The position numbers and the translations under genes were made by a program. A DNA stretch of 64,000 nucleotides, from positions 1,116,001 through 1,180,000 of the forward strand of contig NZ_CP046916.1 in assembly GCF_009789675.1 (NCBI RefSeq), written 5' to 3'. Below, one piece after another: positions 1-10,432 of the stretch. Under the pieces are notes generated by a model. It saw only the letters and a list, made by a program, of their open reading frames with translations. It made no database searches and was not told where the DNA came from. Position 1 is the first letter of the stretch. Every line of letters starts with the position of its first letter. Source of the DNA: Paraburkholderia acidisoli. Its GTDB lineage: Bacteria > Pseudomonadota > Gammaproteobacteria > Burkholderiales > Burkholderiaceae.

Positions 1-2082
1 AAAGGAAAGCGCTGGGAAACGCTGCAAGCGTTCGTTGTAAGAAGCCTCGATTTTTTTAAAACTGAATACACTAAATCTATTAATAATCTATCGTTCATTG
101 CAATCACTGAACGAATGTCGTTGCCGACGCTGCTGAGCAGCGCGCCTCCCAAGGATCGGAGCGTTTTTTATCCAAAGGAAAAAATATCATCCTATTCGCA
201 TACGATTACTGCGAATCGACTCGCAACGCAATTGCGCCCGATTGTGAACAGGTATTTTGGCGTAATTAAGGATGATGACACTGAATTCATGGAGCGCTGC
301 TATGTTTCCCAGCGAGAATATCAAGGAACATCCGATGGTATGCGATCTCTCATTCAGGATTCTCTATCTCCATATTTTCAAGGTTATGGCGTTCAGCAGC
401 TTGAAGATACCGGTAAAGGTGGTCGTCTTGGAGGGCGTCTCACAAAAAACATTAAAGATAAGAGGAAAGGTGAAGTCTTGGTTTTGTTCGGTGGTAAAGG
501 AGCAGGAAAGTCGACTTTTATCAAGCGACTCTTGCATCACAATGCGCCAAGGTGGTTAAGAGACCATGCCGCAATAGCAATTATTGATCTCCTTAAAATC
601 CCGGAGGATGTCGGGGTTATCAGATCAACAATTTGGCAAGGGCTCGTTTCGCATCTTGACAAGGAAGATCTTTTGCGAGCGGATCGCGATCTTCTATTGA
701 AAGAGCTTTTTTATGACCGATTTGCCGTTGCACGCAAGCAGGACCTCGCAGGCTTATCGCCCACTTCGGAGAGCTATAATATTAAGCTCAATTCGCTCAT
801 CGCAAGTTGGAAGGCGGACTTACCATATTGTGCCGAGAGATTGGTAGAGCGTCTCGCGGGGCAAGATCGCGGGGCAATTGTCGTCATTGACAACACCGAT
901 CAGTATTCTTCGGACGTCCAGGATTTTTGCTTTTCCTCTGCACAAGAAATATCGAACAAATTGCAGTGTGTCACGCTAATCTCAATGCGAGAGGAGCGAT
1001 TTTACGATTCAAAAATACACGGCGTTCTTGACGCGTTCCAAAATTCTGGATTTCATATTAGCTCTCCCAAGCCCGCTGAGGTTTTCAAGAGACGCCTGGA
1101 CTATACCGTATCAGTACTATCCGGAAGGCAGTCGAGCGACGAAGATGATTTTGATATGGGCGGCGTAGATTTTATACAAGAGAGCGCTAAATATCTGCGG
1201 ATACTTAGTCGAGAGTTTTCGAATGATCAGTCTCCTTTGAATAAATTTTTGACAGCCTGTGCTCATGGAGATATCCGCCTTTCGCTTGATCTTTTTCGTA
1301 GTTTTCTCCTTTCAGGCTATACCAACGTTGAGGAGATGATTGCCTATGGAACCTGGAATTTTCAGATTCACCAAGTGATCAAACCCGTGATGATCCCGAA
1401 CCGGTACTTTTATGATGAATCGTTAAGCGACATACCTAACATATATCAGCTCCGCTCCATTCGGCACGGGTCGCATTTTACCGCACTTCGCATCCTCAGA
1501 AAGCTGTCCAAAGGCATCGACCCAAGCGCGCCATCCTATTTTTCTGTCGCCGAATTGAGGGCGTATTTTTCCGAAACATTCGGAATGCTTGATGATTTCG
1601 AGCAGAACTTGGATGTTCTGCTTCGCCATGGTTTTGTCGAGTCAAACAACCGATTGGATGCATATTCAGAGTCAGTTGATAGCGTGAAAATAACCAGCTA
1701 CGGCATGTACATGCTCGGTGAGTTGGCCTATTATTTTACCTATTTGGACCTTGTATGCACCGACTGCGGCATATTTAGCGAGACAACAAGCAATTACCTC
1801 ACGGAGGCCGCTCGCATAGAATATAACTATTTCACTCGTGGCGAACGAGTTGAGCGAGTGAAGGTCAGACTTGAGCGCGTCGAAGAATTCATTAAATATA
1901 TAAAATCTGAAGAATCCCGCGAACGAGAGTTGTACTCGTTGGGGATGCCTGAAGAAGAAATGTTCACTGCAAAAGCAGCGTTGAGCTTTGATAGTGAAAA
2001 ATCACGAGTGATTAAAAGCGCTAAAAAGCAAGGCTTTAGATCAGGCGCAAATTCTGGACGACGTTCAAACGGACAGCGTTGA
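1..2082 (+). CDS. Large P-loop NTPase (STAND/AAA-like), 5' end cut by window
   Basis: The frame is open from base 1, so the ATG at 115 is probably internal. The residues before it read as normal protein, so the true N-terminus lies left of the window. Counting from the Met at 115, a Walker A motif GGKGAGKST sits at about 126-134. A Walker B-like strand IVVIDNTDQ lies at 255-263, followed by a sensor-like LISMRE segment. A predicted winged-helix-like stretch near 470-540 is followed by a charged helix and a basic tail. This order (NTPase core, then winged helix) fits STAND/ORC-type signalling or DNA-associated ATPases. The codons are AT-richer than in the rest of the window, which suggests transfer. 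The next gene on the same strand is a nuclease-like protein 758 bp away, so an anti-phage or mobile-element role is possible but unproven. Exact family not recognised. Confidence 0.82.
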   Translation, partial: KGKRWETLQAFVVRSLDFFKTEYTKSINNLSFIAITERMSLPTLLSSAPPKDRSVFYPKEKISSYSHTITANRLATQLRPIVNRYFGVIKDDDTEFMERCYVSQREYQGTSDGMRSLIQDSLSPYFQGYGVQQLEDTGKGGRLGGRLTKNIKDKRKGEVLVLFGGKGAGKSTFIKRLLHHNAPRWLRDHAAIAIIDLLKIPEDVGVIRSTIWQGLVSHLDKEDLLRADRDLLLKELFYDRFAVARKQDLAGLSPTSESYNIKLNSLIASWKADLPYCAERLVERLAGQDRGAIVVIDNTDQYSSDVQDFCFSSAQEISNKLQCVTLISMREERFYDSKIHGVLDAFQNSGFHISSPKPAEVFKRRLDYTVSVLSGRQSSDEDDFDMGGVDFIQESAKYLRILSREFSNDQSPLNKFLTACAHGDIRLSLDLFRSFLLSGYTNVEEMIAYGTWNFQIHQVIKPVMIPNRYFYDESLSDIPNIYQLRSIRHGSHFTALRILRKLSKGIDPSAPSYFSVAELRAYFSETFGMLDDFEQNLDVLLRHGFVESNNRLDAYSESVDSVKITSYGMYMLGELAYYFTYLDLVCTDCGIFSETTSNYLTEAARIEYNYFTRGERVERVKVRLERVEEFIKYIKSEESRERELYSLGMPEEEMFTAKAALSFDSEKSRVIKSAKKQGFRSGANSGRRSNGQR

Positions 2083-2840
2083 ATCGAGGGGGCGATTGAC
2101 AGAGATCGGTCAGCTGCAAGTGATTGGCAGGCTGAAGCTGGCCGTCCGTTAAGAAAAGTTGAGAGGAGAGGCTTCGGAAAGCTCGTCGGCCGTTCTCAAT
2201 TGTGACGCGAGCGAACGGCTCGACCTAAGATTGAGCGCCAGTCCTTGACAATTGAATGGCCGATTACTGAACGGAGCCGACGCTTGGCCGTTCGAGTAAC
2301 GACGCGTGTGGGTGTCTGCTCTTGGCCGATTGGGTGAGGTCGCCACCGTCCGCTTTCCGGCGCTCCTGTTCGCAAAACATGAATTTGGCCGACTGACCGG
2401 TCAGGAAAAAGTTATCTGACCGCTTCAAGTCGGGAGTGCGCGTTGACGACCGGCCGCTTCGGGAAGCGAGATACAAATGACCGCTTTGCGGCGATGAATT
2501 CGAAGCGCGGACGGACTCCGACCCGTTGCAGCCAGTCGACCCGGCGTGACAATTTGGGCAGCTTTCAAGGTACAACGGACGCTCGTTGGGTCGCAGTGGA
2601 AGACGGAAGTTCGGGGCGGATTCAACCGGTCGCTCAGAACCTCAGCGGCCGATGACTAAAATGAACCAAGAAGCAGACGTAGCCGGGCGAAAAATCGGGA
2701 GTTCGATCTCATAGTCGGCCGTCGACCCATTGCCGTCGGGCGCGTAGCTCTCGGATTCACGATCAATTACCGCTATTTTGAATAGGCTTTCACGATTGTC
2801 GCTCCTTGACCATAAACTATTGTTTTACGTGAACTAAAAA
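2083..2840. other. Gene-free accessory DNA between NTPase and nuclease
   Basis: No convincing gene is visible in these 758 bp; the short open frames on both strands have no coherent codon use. The sequence is built from degenerate short motifs such as GACCGCTTT, GGCCGATT and TTCGGGGCGG recurring every few tens of bases. It contains one copy of a ~107-bp repeat shared with 3876-3982. The last 100 bp are AT-richer and probably carry the promoter of the nuclease gene. Confidence 0.6.
2323..2432 (+). repeat. Degenerate ~107-bp dispersed repeat, copy A
   Basis: This copy starts TGGCCGATTGGGTGAGGTCG and ends GTTATCTGACCGCTTC plus a few bases. It matches 3876-3982 in the same orientation with scattered substitutions and a 3-bp indel. 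The two copies bracket the nuclease-like gene. Confidence 0.8.
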
Positions 2841-3491
2841 ATGAGCGGAAACGAGCCAGGAGTTATCGATGCGTTCAATGACTACATGCGGGAGACTGCC
2901 GCAGACAATGGAGTCACCTACCAACCGTTTGCCTTTGGATCAGGAGATAGGGATCTCGCAGATTACTTACTTTCTAGCGAGAGCCGATACGTACTCGTCG
3001 AATTCAAAGACTCGGAAGATGACTTGAACTCTGAGAGAAAGAAGCCTAAACGACTAAAGCTCTGCAAGGCTTTAGAGCACGAGCCTTCGATAGCAAAACT
3101 CCATGACAGATGTCATTTCATCTCGTGGGCTGACGATCGTCTATGGTTGAATATCTACCGACACGAAGTATGCAACTGCAAGCGAATGGGCAAAGAGTGT
3201 GGGTTGGCAAAGAAAGAACCGAACAAAGATGAGCGAATTGGAGCTGACACCTTCGCTCAAAGCTTCTTCGCCAAGATAAGCACCAGAGGTGTGGAATTTG
3301 CGACCCTTCGTAGTTATGTAGATTGGGTTATCAAACAGCAAGGCGGACAGGAAGACGTAAGTCTTGTCATGCGAGACAAGGGCGTCGCGACGATCAAGAG
3401 AGTTGGATTAGATGAGTTGCATCGTGCGCTTCAACAAACACCGCCGCCTAGTCCTCCGGTTGCGTCGAAGCACCCAAATGTAAAGCATTGA
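2841..3491 (+). CDS. PD-(D/E)xK nuclease-like protein with a small Cys cluster
   Basis: A 216-residue protein with no signal peptide. Residues 36-56 read GDRDLADYL followed by VLVEFKDS. This gives an Asp (D41) and then E54-F-K56 after a hydrophobic strand, the spacing expected of a PD-(D/E)xK nuclease core. Mid-protein, near residue 113, there is a CNCKRMGKEC motif that could bind a metal. The C-terminus is proline-rich and probably disordered. Codon use is AT-richer than the host genes, as in the NTPase upstream, and the two share strand and island. A restriction or defence nuclease is the simplest inference, but the family is not identified and no methyltransferase is visible. The ATG at 2841 is the first in frame; there is no strong Shine-Dalgarno. 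Confidence 0.72.
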   Translation: MSGNEPGVIDAFNDYMRETAADNGVTYQPFAFGSGDRDLADYLLSSESRYVLVEFKDSEDDLNSERKKPKRLKLCKALEHEPSIAKLHDRCHFISWADDRLWLNIYRHEVCNCKRMGKECGLAKKEPNKDERIGADTFAQSFFAKISTRGVEFATLRSYVDWVIKQQGGQEDVSLVMRDKGVATIKRVGLDELHRALQQTPPPSPPVASKHPNVKH

Positions 3492-4225
3492 TCGACGAGG
3501 CGTCGGCTCTATGCCGTGTGGAGCAAGGGCTCTTCGGGTCGAGCATCGGGCATCGCTGTTGCGACTGCTAAGACTGACCATCCCCGTTCGCGCCAGAGCG
3601 CAAACGGGGACATAGCTTCGTGAAACTGCCTGACGAACTTCCGATGCTGAACGACTTCAAAGGCCAATGATTAAGTGCTCGCAGTGACATTCAGATGGCC
3701 GGTTACGAAGCAGAGCAGACACGTAAGCGACTTGCCGGCAACGTATGTGACCGGCAGTTTGTGGCCGGGGTGAGGCATTGCCCTCCACAATTTGCTCGCC
3801 GGAGACCGGCCATTGAGCGAGGGCTGACGGGACCTCGGCTAGCCAAACTGGACGATTACCTCGAGTGGCCGCTGATGGCCGATTGGGTGAGGTCGCCACC
3901 ATCCGCTTTCCGGCGCCCCCGTTCGCAAATGAATTTGGCTGAGTGGCCGGTCAGGAGACAGTTATCTGACCGCTTCGGGTCGACACCGCTCCACCCGAAC
4001 GTAGGGCCAAAATCCGCGCAACGCGCGAACTTTGAAGGCATTACCGGCGACGCCGAGATCCCAGCAAAAGTGGGTGCGCGGGCTCGCCCGAGATCGGATC
4101 ACCCACGTCGATCCCGGCACCATAGCGGCGAGCCCCCGCAACGCGGTATCGACGATATGCACCGATACCGGCCCGATCGCGCTTGTGCTCACTGTTAAAA
4201 TGGTGGCCTTTTTCTGGAGATGCAA
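3492..4225. other. Gene-free segment with second repeat copy
   Basis: No reliable gene is visible in 734 bp. It includes repeat copy B (3876-3982) and further degenerate fragments of the same motif family. From about 4000 to 4200 base composition returns to host-like GC and several frames are open on both strands, but none shows a recognisable product. It may be a decayed gene end and probably marks the right side of the accessory segment. Confidence 0.5.
3876..3982 (+). repeat. Degenerate ~107-bp dispersed repeat, copy B
   Basis: Direct copy of the element at 2323-2432, sharing GATTGGGTGAGGTCGCCACC, CCGCTTTCCGGCGC and GTTATCTGACCGCTTC blocks. The substitutions rule out a very recent duplication. 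Confidence 0.8.
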
Positions 4226-4540
4226 ATGTCCTGGTTCATCTACGAAGTGCCCGAATACAACGAAGACGGGGCGCGCATCGAACCCTTCAGCGACCTGCGC
4301 AGCCGCGTCGTGAAACTAAGCGGGCAGGCAATGGCTGACGAACTGGAAAGCGTGCGAGAGAACGCCGCAGCGACGGCAAATACGCCCACGCGCCCGTTGC
4401 GCGCGGCGGAAAACCCTCACGTTTTTCCGATCCCCTATGCCGACTCCATGATCCTCGTTGGGTTCATCTTCGAATTGATGCGCGAGTCCCGGCAGTTGGT
4501 GGTGTCGCCCGTGGAAATGCCCTGGCTCGAGAACGCGTAA
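4226..4540 (+). CDS. Small hypothetical protein
   Basis: A 104-residue protein beginning MSWFIYEVPEYN. The start at 4226 is preferred over the in-frame ATG at 4220 because the Shine-Dalgarno GGAG (4216-4219) touches the first ATG but sits 6 nt from the second. Codon third positions are strongly GC-rich, as in the host genes. The product is acidic, has no signal peptide, and ends with a mildly hydrophobic stretch (MILVGFIFELM). No family recognised; it stands alone between the accessory segment and a convergent hypothetical gene. Confidence 0.7.
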   Translation: MSWFIYEVPEYNEDGARIEPFSDLRSRVVKLSGQAMADELESVRENAAATANTPTRPLRAAENPHVFPIPYADSMILVGFIFELMRESRQLVVSPVEMPWLENA

Positions 4541-4667
4541 ACAACGAGCAAGCCCTCGTATCGCCCGGGTGCTTCGACCAACACACCACGACTTGCCGTC
4601 GCCGACATCAAGCCGGGGACCGTTACTTTGCATCGGGAATCGAGCGCCCAAAAATCAGAAGGCAGCC

Positions 4668-5312
4668 TTAGTTCTGGATATTTTCTTCACAATCCTTCCA
4701 GTACAGCAGCGGATCCAGATGTCGCGGGTAGTGTGAGTCAAGCCACGCTGTCAGCCTGCCCCAATCCGGATGATTGGTACCCGATTTGGCCGACCAAGTC
4801 GATGATCTCTCGAGAATCTGGTTATTTGCTCGATCCCGCACCACCAGGCTGCCCAGTCCGGTGGAGCTGTTCGCCTGCGACTCAACCAGATACCGCGGCA
4901 GAATCCTGACTTCAGCGTCTTCGGCCCACCCGTACACGGCTCGAACCACACCCGAGGAATCACGCAACTCGATTGGGCCACTTTGCGGACGAACGGCGGT
5001 CCATCCCTCGGGAAATTCGGCGACAACCTCGTTTTTCCCCTCCCGCACCCACTTCATGCGCCATGCCCGCGCCATCGCCTCGCGCATGCGAGATACCGAC
5101 TCGTAGCCAGCCGGCAACTCGATCGCTACCGGAAGCGTGATGAGATTGTCTTTCCAGAGTTTGGCTTCGTCGGAGACACGCTCGACCGCCGCAAACGCCC
5201 CCGGTTCGAATGGGTTCTCAGGCCGGCTCGACGTTCTAACGCTCCCACTGGGAAGTCCTTCGAAAAGTCGTTCAGCATCCTGGCGCGAAAGTTTCGCCTT
5301 TCCTTTCTTCAT
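4668..5312 (-). CDS. Hypothetical protein, 214 aa
   Basis: The reading frame extends upstream to 5474. The start MKKGKAKLSRQ at 5312 is preferred because GAGG lies a few bases upstream, and the 54 residues before it have less protein-like composition. The product is soluble and moderately charged, with a Trp-rich middle region (AWRMKWVREGKN and FPEGWTAVRP) and a C-terminus rich in aromatic residues (LLYWKDCEE). No signal peptide, membrane segment or known catalytic motif was found. Host-like codon use argues that it is a genuine gene. Function unknown. Confidence 0.75.
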   Translation of the reverse strand: MKKGKAKLSRQDAERLFEGLPSGSVRTSSRPENPFEPGAFAAVERVSDEAKLWKDNLITLPVAIELPAGYESVSRMREAMARAWRMKWVREGKNEVVAEFPEGWTAVRPQSGPIELRDSSGVVRAVYGWAEDAEVRILPRYLVESQANSSTGLGSLVVRDRANNQILERSSTWSAKSGTNHPDWGRLTAWLDSHYPRHLDPLLYWKDCEENIQN

Positions 5313-5573
5313 TGTTCCCTCTTCAGCATGATTGTTTCGACCAGTCACCGCTTCGATAAGCCAACTCAGGGCGTCTGAACAGGCTGCGATCTCATTTTGC
5401 GCGATTCGCTTGATCGCGCCTTCCCTGCCGCCGGATATCGGATGAGTCAATCCACGGAGCCCGGACAGTGCCAAGCCCCATCTCGTGAGATGACCTCTGC
5501 GAATTGACGATGGGTGCCGGTTGCGGCCCGTGCGCGGTCTACTGAGCCTCTCGCCCGCCGCACACCGACGAAA

Positions 5574-5936
5574 TTAGCCTCCGGCCCGCTTCGCGCTATG
5601 GCCGGACTTTTTGAGTTCTTCGATGACGCGGTCGCAATGGTCGCCCTGCACTTCGATCACACCATCCTTGACCGTTCCACCCGAGCCGCAAGCCGTGCGC
5701 AACTGCTTACCCAACAAGGCAAGGGCAGCCGGGTCCAGCGCCAATCCCCTGACGATCGTCACGCTCTTTCCGCCCCGCCCCTTGGTCTCGCGAACCACCC
5801 GTGCAACGCCGTCGCCGACTTGTCGAGGACTGGCGATCGTCCCGCAAACACATTGCGCGAGCACCCGCCTGCAGTCGGGACACATTCTCCCGCCGTCGGT
5901 GGAATAAACGAGGCCACCCCTCGCACTGCTCTTCAT
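5574..5936 (-). CDS. yciH: SUI1-family translation factor YciH
   Basis: A 120-residue protein of the eIF1/SUI1 fold, related to E. coli YciH, a non-essential factor reported to influence start-site fidelity on the 30S subunit. The N-terminus carries a Cys-containing segment (MCPDCRRVLAQCVCG), two CxxC/CxC-like pairs that may hold zinc. The SUI1 core follows: VVRETKGRGGKSVTIVRGL, then the GSGGTVKDGVIEVQGDH signature and a C-terminal helix. The start at 5936 (MKSSARGGLVYS) matches the family's usual N-terminus; the frame continues upstream without protein-like composition. It is divergent from yheS, with about 230 bp between them. Confidence 0.92.
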   Translation of the reverse strand: MKSSARGGLVYSTDGGRMCPDCRRVLAQCVCGTIASPRQVGDGVARVVRETKGRGGKSVTIVRGLALDPAALALLGKQLRTACGSGGTVKDGVIEVQGDHCDRVIEELKKSGHSAKRAGG

Positions 5937-6166
5937 GATTGGCTTACCAAAATATTCAGGTCGACAAATCGTGAGTCTAGCAGGTGACATCTGTCCCTTT
6001 CCTGCTGCGTCCACGTACCGCCCAATGCCAGTCTTCCCCGCTCCGGCTGTGTGCGCATGGCAACCGGGCGCTGGATAGGTGAATCGCCACCGCCAGGCAT
6101 TTCCAGAAAAAACAGCCCTACCTCTCCGGTCGGCTATCATGCCAATCCCATCCGAAGTCGCTTCTT

Positions 6167-7831
<1,665 letters not shown>

Positions 7832-7997
7832 AGGAGCGTCGCGAGAAAGCGGCAACCGTGCAACGCCCGCTTGCTCGATCACGAGCGGCAACGGCATGCC
7901 GCCGTGCATGGCGTCCCGCCGTCTTCGAATGTTGCGGGGACGGCGACGTGTTTGGGCCGCTCGTCGCCGATTGAGAAACGAACAATGCGGTGTCTGT

Positions 7998-8495
7998 ATG
8001 GATAGAGCAGCCCGAAAAACGAGCTTCCCGAGTCAGCGTGGGCGAACGCTTGCCATCATCGGAGCCGCCGTGTCCAGTTCCTACTGCGTGGTCTTTGGTC
8101 TCAAAGCGCGATGGTACGGAGGCTCGACAGCCTTGATCGTCGAGACGATCGTGGTTGCTGGCTATCTGATTGCGCTGGTTTCCCGCGAGTGTTATGTCGT
8201 CGACGCGGACACGAACTCTTTGCGCCGTGAACGCCGCATTGCCGGGAAACGGGTTTCGTCACACGCTCTTGAAGTGCCGTGTAGCTGGTGGATCCAATGT
8301 CGCCGCACGGGGAGCAGCGCTGTGCTCGAACTCTGCAAGGGAAAAGCATGGGACTGTCTGGTCCTGCAGGAGGTTTTTCTCGGGAAGGGCGGCATGGTCA
8401 GCAACTCACTCAGGGTTGAGATCGACGCCTTGCGAAGCCGTGTCGCGACAGACCTGAAAATCGAAGATCGGGGCTGGGAAAAATACTCGCTCTAA
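7998..8495 (+). CDS. Small membrane-anchored hypothetical protein
   Basis: About 165 residues from the ATG at 7998 (MDRAARKTSF). The frame continues open upstream over the yheS tail, but that part is not protein-like. Two hydrophobic segments (LAIIGAAVSSSYCVVFGLKA and LIVETIVVAGYLIALVS) suggest an N-terminal hairpin in the membrane. A cytoplasmic domain of about 100 residues follows, rich in Cys and Trp (CSWWIQC). GC at third positions is lower than in the flanking genes. No family recognised. It is convergent with the Fur-family gene, 12 bp away. Confidence 0.62.
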   Translation: MDRAARKTSFPSQRGRTLAIIGAAVSSSYCVVFGLKARWYGGSTALIVETIVVAGYLIALVSRECYVVDADTNSLRRERRIAGKRVSSHALEVPCSWWIQCRRTGSSAVLELCKGKAWDCLVLQEVFLGKGGMVSNSLRVEIDALRSRVATDLKIEDRGWEKYSL

Positions 8496-8507
8496 CGTTG
8501 CCTCCCG

Positions 8508-8963
8508 CTACTCACCGCTTTTCATTATTGGCTCGATCGCGCGCACATACAGCGTCACCGCACGCCGCACCACCTTGAGCCCGTTTTCCTCCGCCACCGC
8601 CGCGCAGCACGCATCCATCGCGGGCGCGGGCAAATGACTGATCTCACCGGTATCGACATTCACGAGATGATCGTGCGACTGCCCGGCGTCCAGTTCGTAG
8701 ACCTTGCGCAAGCCGGCGAACGCGTGAACCTGAATCAGCCCGAGTTGTTCGAAGTCGGCGAGCGCGCGATAAACCGACGACAACGAGATGGACCACCCAG
8801 CCTGGAGCGCGCGCCGATAAAACGCCTCGGCTCCGAGATGCGTGTCTTCGCGCAGCGCGGCGTACAACAACGCGAGCACGACTTCCCGCGAGCGCGTTCG
8901 CTTGAGTTCCGGAGCCGGCCAGCGGCCCATGAAGCGGCCCGTGTGGGGATGTAAATCACTCAT
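8508..8963 (-). CDS. Fur-family transcriptional regulator
   Basis: A 151-residue metal-responsive repressor. The winged helix includes TRSREVVLALLYAALRE and the recognition part SLSSVYRALADFEQLGLI. The dimerisation domain holds the SHDHLVNVDTGEI signature, with the His residues of the regulatory metal site. The CxxC zinc pairs of classical Fur are absent, so this is a divergent member (Fur/Mur/Irr-like). The start at 8963 overlaps the last 8 bp of the outer-membrane-factor gene and has AGGGGA upstream, so it is probably translationally coupled as the last gene of the macAB operon. Iron or manganese control of that exporter is a reasonable inference. Confidence 0.88.
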   Translation of the reverse strand: MSDLHPHTGRFMGRWPAPELKRTRSREVVLALLYAALREDTHLGAEAFYRRALQAGWSISLSSVYRALADFEQLGLIQVHAFAGLRKVYELDAGQSHDHLVNVDTGEISHLPAPAMDACCAAVAEENGLKVVRRAVTLYVRAIEPIMKSGE

Positions 8964-10431
8964 GGCATTCCCCTGCGCTCGAACAATTTGCCTCGCTCCT
9001 ATCGACACCGCCCTCGTGATTCACGGCGGCGGTCTGCGCGCCGCCCCGGTTCGCCTGCCAGCCGCCGCCGAGCGCCTTGAACAGCGCCACCGCCGCCTGC
9101 AATCTGGCGAGCTTGAGTTGCACGGCCCCGTCGCGCGCGGCGTAGAGCGTGCGCTGCGCATCGAGCACGCTCAGCAACGTTTCGGCGCCCGCGCGATAAC
9201 GCGATTCGGCCTGGTTCAGTGCCACGCTCGCCTGCGCGAGCGCTTCATCCTGCGCGCGCTGACGCGCTTCGATCCCGTCGATCGCGTTCAACGCCGCTTC
9301 CACATCGCCCAGCGCCGCGACGATCGCCGAGCGGTAGTTCGCCAGCCGTTCCTCGCGCTGCGCGAGTGCAAGATCGCGATTCGCCGCCAGGCGGCCCGCG
9401 TTGAATATCGGCGCGCTCAGGCCGGCCGCGAGATCGTAGATCGGGTGATCGAAGAGATTCGCCAGATGCGTATTGCCCGCGCCGAATTGGGCCGTCAAGG
9501 TGATCGACGGCAGCATCGCGGCGCGCGCGACCGTGACGTTGGCGTTGGCGGCGGCGAGCTGGCGTTCGGCGGCGGCGATGTCCGGGCGGCGCGTCAGGAC
9601 GTCGACCGGCAAGCCTGCGTCGATCACGGGCGCGGTCACGTCGTCGATCGATACGCCGCTCACCGCCAGCGACTGCGGCGCACGCCCGCTCAATACGGCC
9701 AGCGCGATGCGGCTGTCGTGCGCCTGTTGCACGTATTGCGCGACGCTCTGGCGAAGCTGCGCGACGAGCGCCGTCTGCTGCGCCACGTCGCCGGGCGTGG
9801 CCGCACCGGCGCGATACTGGCTCTGGATAAAGCCGAGCAACTGCTGCCCCGCGGCGAGATCCTCGCGCGCGATGGCGGCCCGCTCGCGCAACGCCAGCAC
9901 CTGCCAGTAAGTATCGGCAATATCGCCCGTCAACGTGAGTACGACAGCATCGCGCGCGGCCGCGGTCGCGCCCAGCGTGTCGATGGCGCCCTGCCGCGCC
10001 GAGCGGTTCGCGCCCCACAGGTCCAGTTCGTAGCTCGCCGCGAAATAACCCGAATAATCGTTGACGACCGGATAACCCACGGCCTTCACGCGCTCCGCCG
10101 CGGCACCTGCCGTGATCTCGGGCACCAGCGACGCCCCGCTGATGCGCACCAGCGCGTCGGCCTGACGCACGCGGGCGACGGCCGCCGCGACATCGAAACT
10201 GTCCCGTTGCGCCGATTCCACCAGCGCAGCGAGTTCGACGCTGCCGAACGATCGCCACCATTGCGCGTTCACGGCGCCCGCGTCGCGACTCGCCGGCGAC
10301 TGCCACTGCGCAGGCAGCGCGACGCCGGCGTCGGTCTGCGCGACTGGCAACGCGCATGCCGCCAACGCGCTCGTCAGGGCAAGCGCAGCGGCACAGCGTG
10401 CGGATTTGAAACCCTCGAAAGTCGTCCGCAT
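8956..10431 (-). CDS. NodT-family outer-membrane factor lipoprotein (TolC-like)
   Basis: 491 residues. The start MRTTFEGFKS at 10431 leads into a lipoprotein signal with a LAAC lipobox (Cys26), so the mature protein is lipidated and anchored in the outer membrane. Two outer-membrane-efflux repeats follow, with long alpha-helical hairpins (for example VAAAVARVRQADALVRISGA) and the conserved RPDIAAAERQLAAANANV block typical of NodT/OprM. It forms the exit duct for the MacAB pump encoded directly upstream, with a 1-bp intergenic gap. The set resembles PvdRT-OpmQ, a MacAB-type siderophore exporter. Confidence 0.93.
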   Translation of the reverse strand: MRTTFEGFKSARCAAALALTSALAACALPVAQTDAGVALPAQWQSPASRDAGAVNAQWWRSFGSVELAALVESAQRDSFDVAAAVARVRQADALVRISGASLVPEITAGAAAERVKAVGYPVVNDYSGYFAASYELDLWGANRSARQGAIDTLGATAAARDAVVLTLTGDIADTYWQVLALRERAAIAREDLAAGQQLLGFIQSQYRAGAATPGDVAQQTALVAQLRQSVAQYVQQAHDSRIALAVLSGRAPQSLAVSGVSIDDVTAPVIDAGLPVDVLTRRPDIAAAERQLAAANANVTVARAAMLPSITLTAQFGAGNTHLANLFDHPIYDLAAGLSAPIFNAGRLAANRDLALAQREERLANYRSAIVAALGDVEAALNAIDGIEARQRAQDEALAQASVALNQAESRYRAGAETLLSVLDAQRTLYAARDGAVQLKLARLQAAVALFKALGGGWQANRGGAQTAAVNHEGGVDRSEANCSSAGECHE

Positions 10432-10432
10432 C

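Noticed and set aside
3695..4198. 167-codon plus-strand frame across repeat copy B
   Set aside because: It consists largely of the degenerate non-coding repeat and has no coherent codon use or motif.
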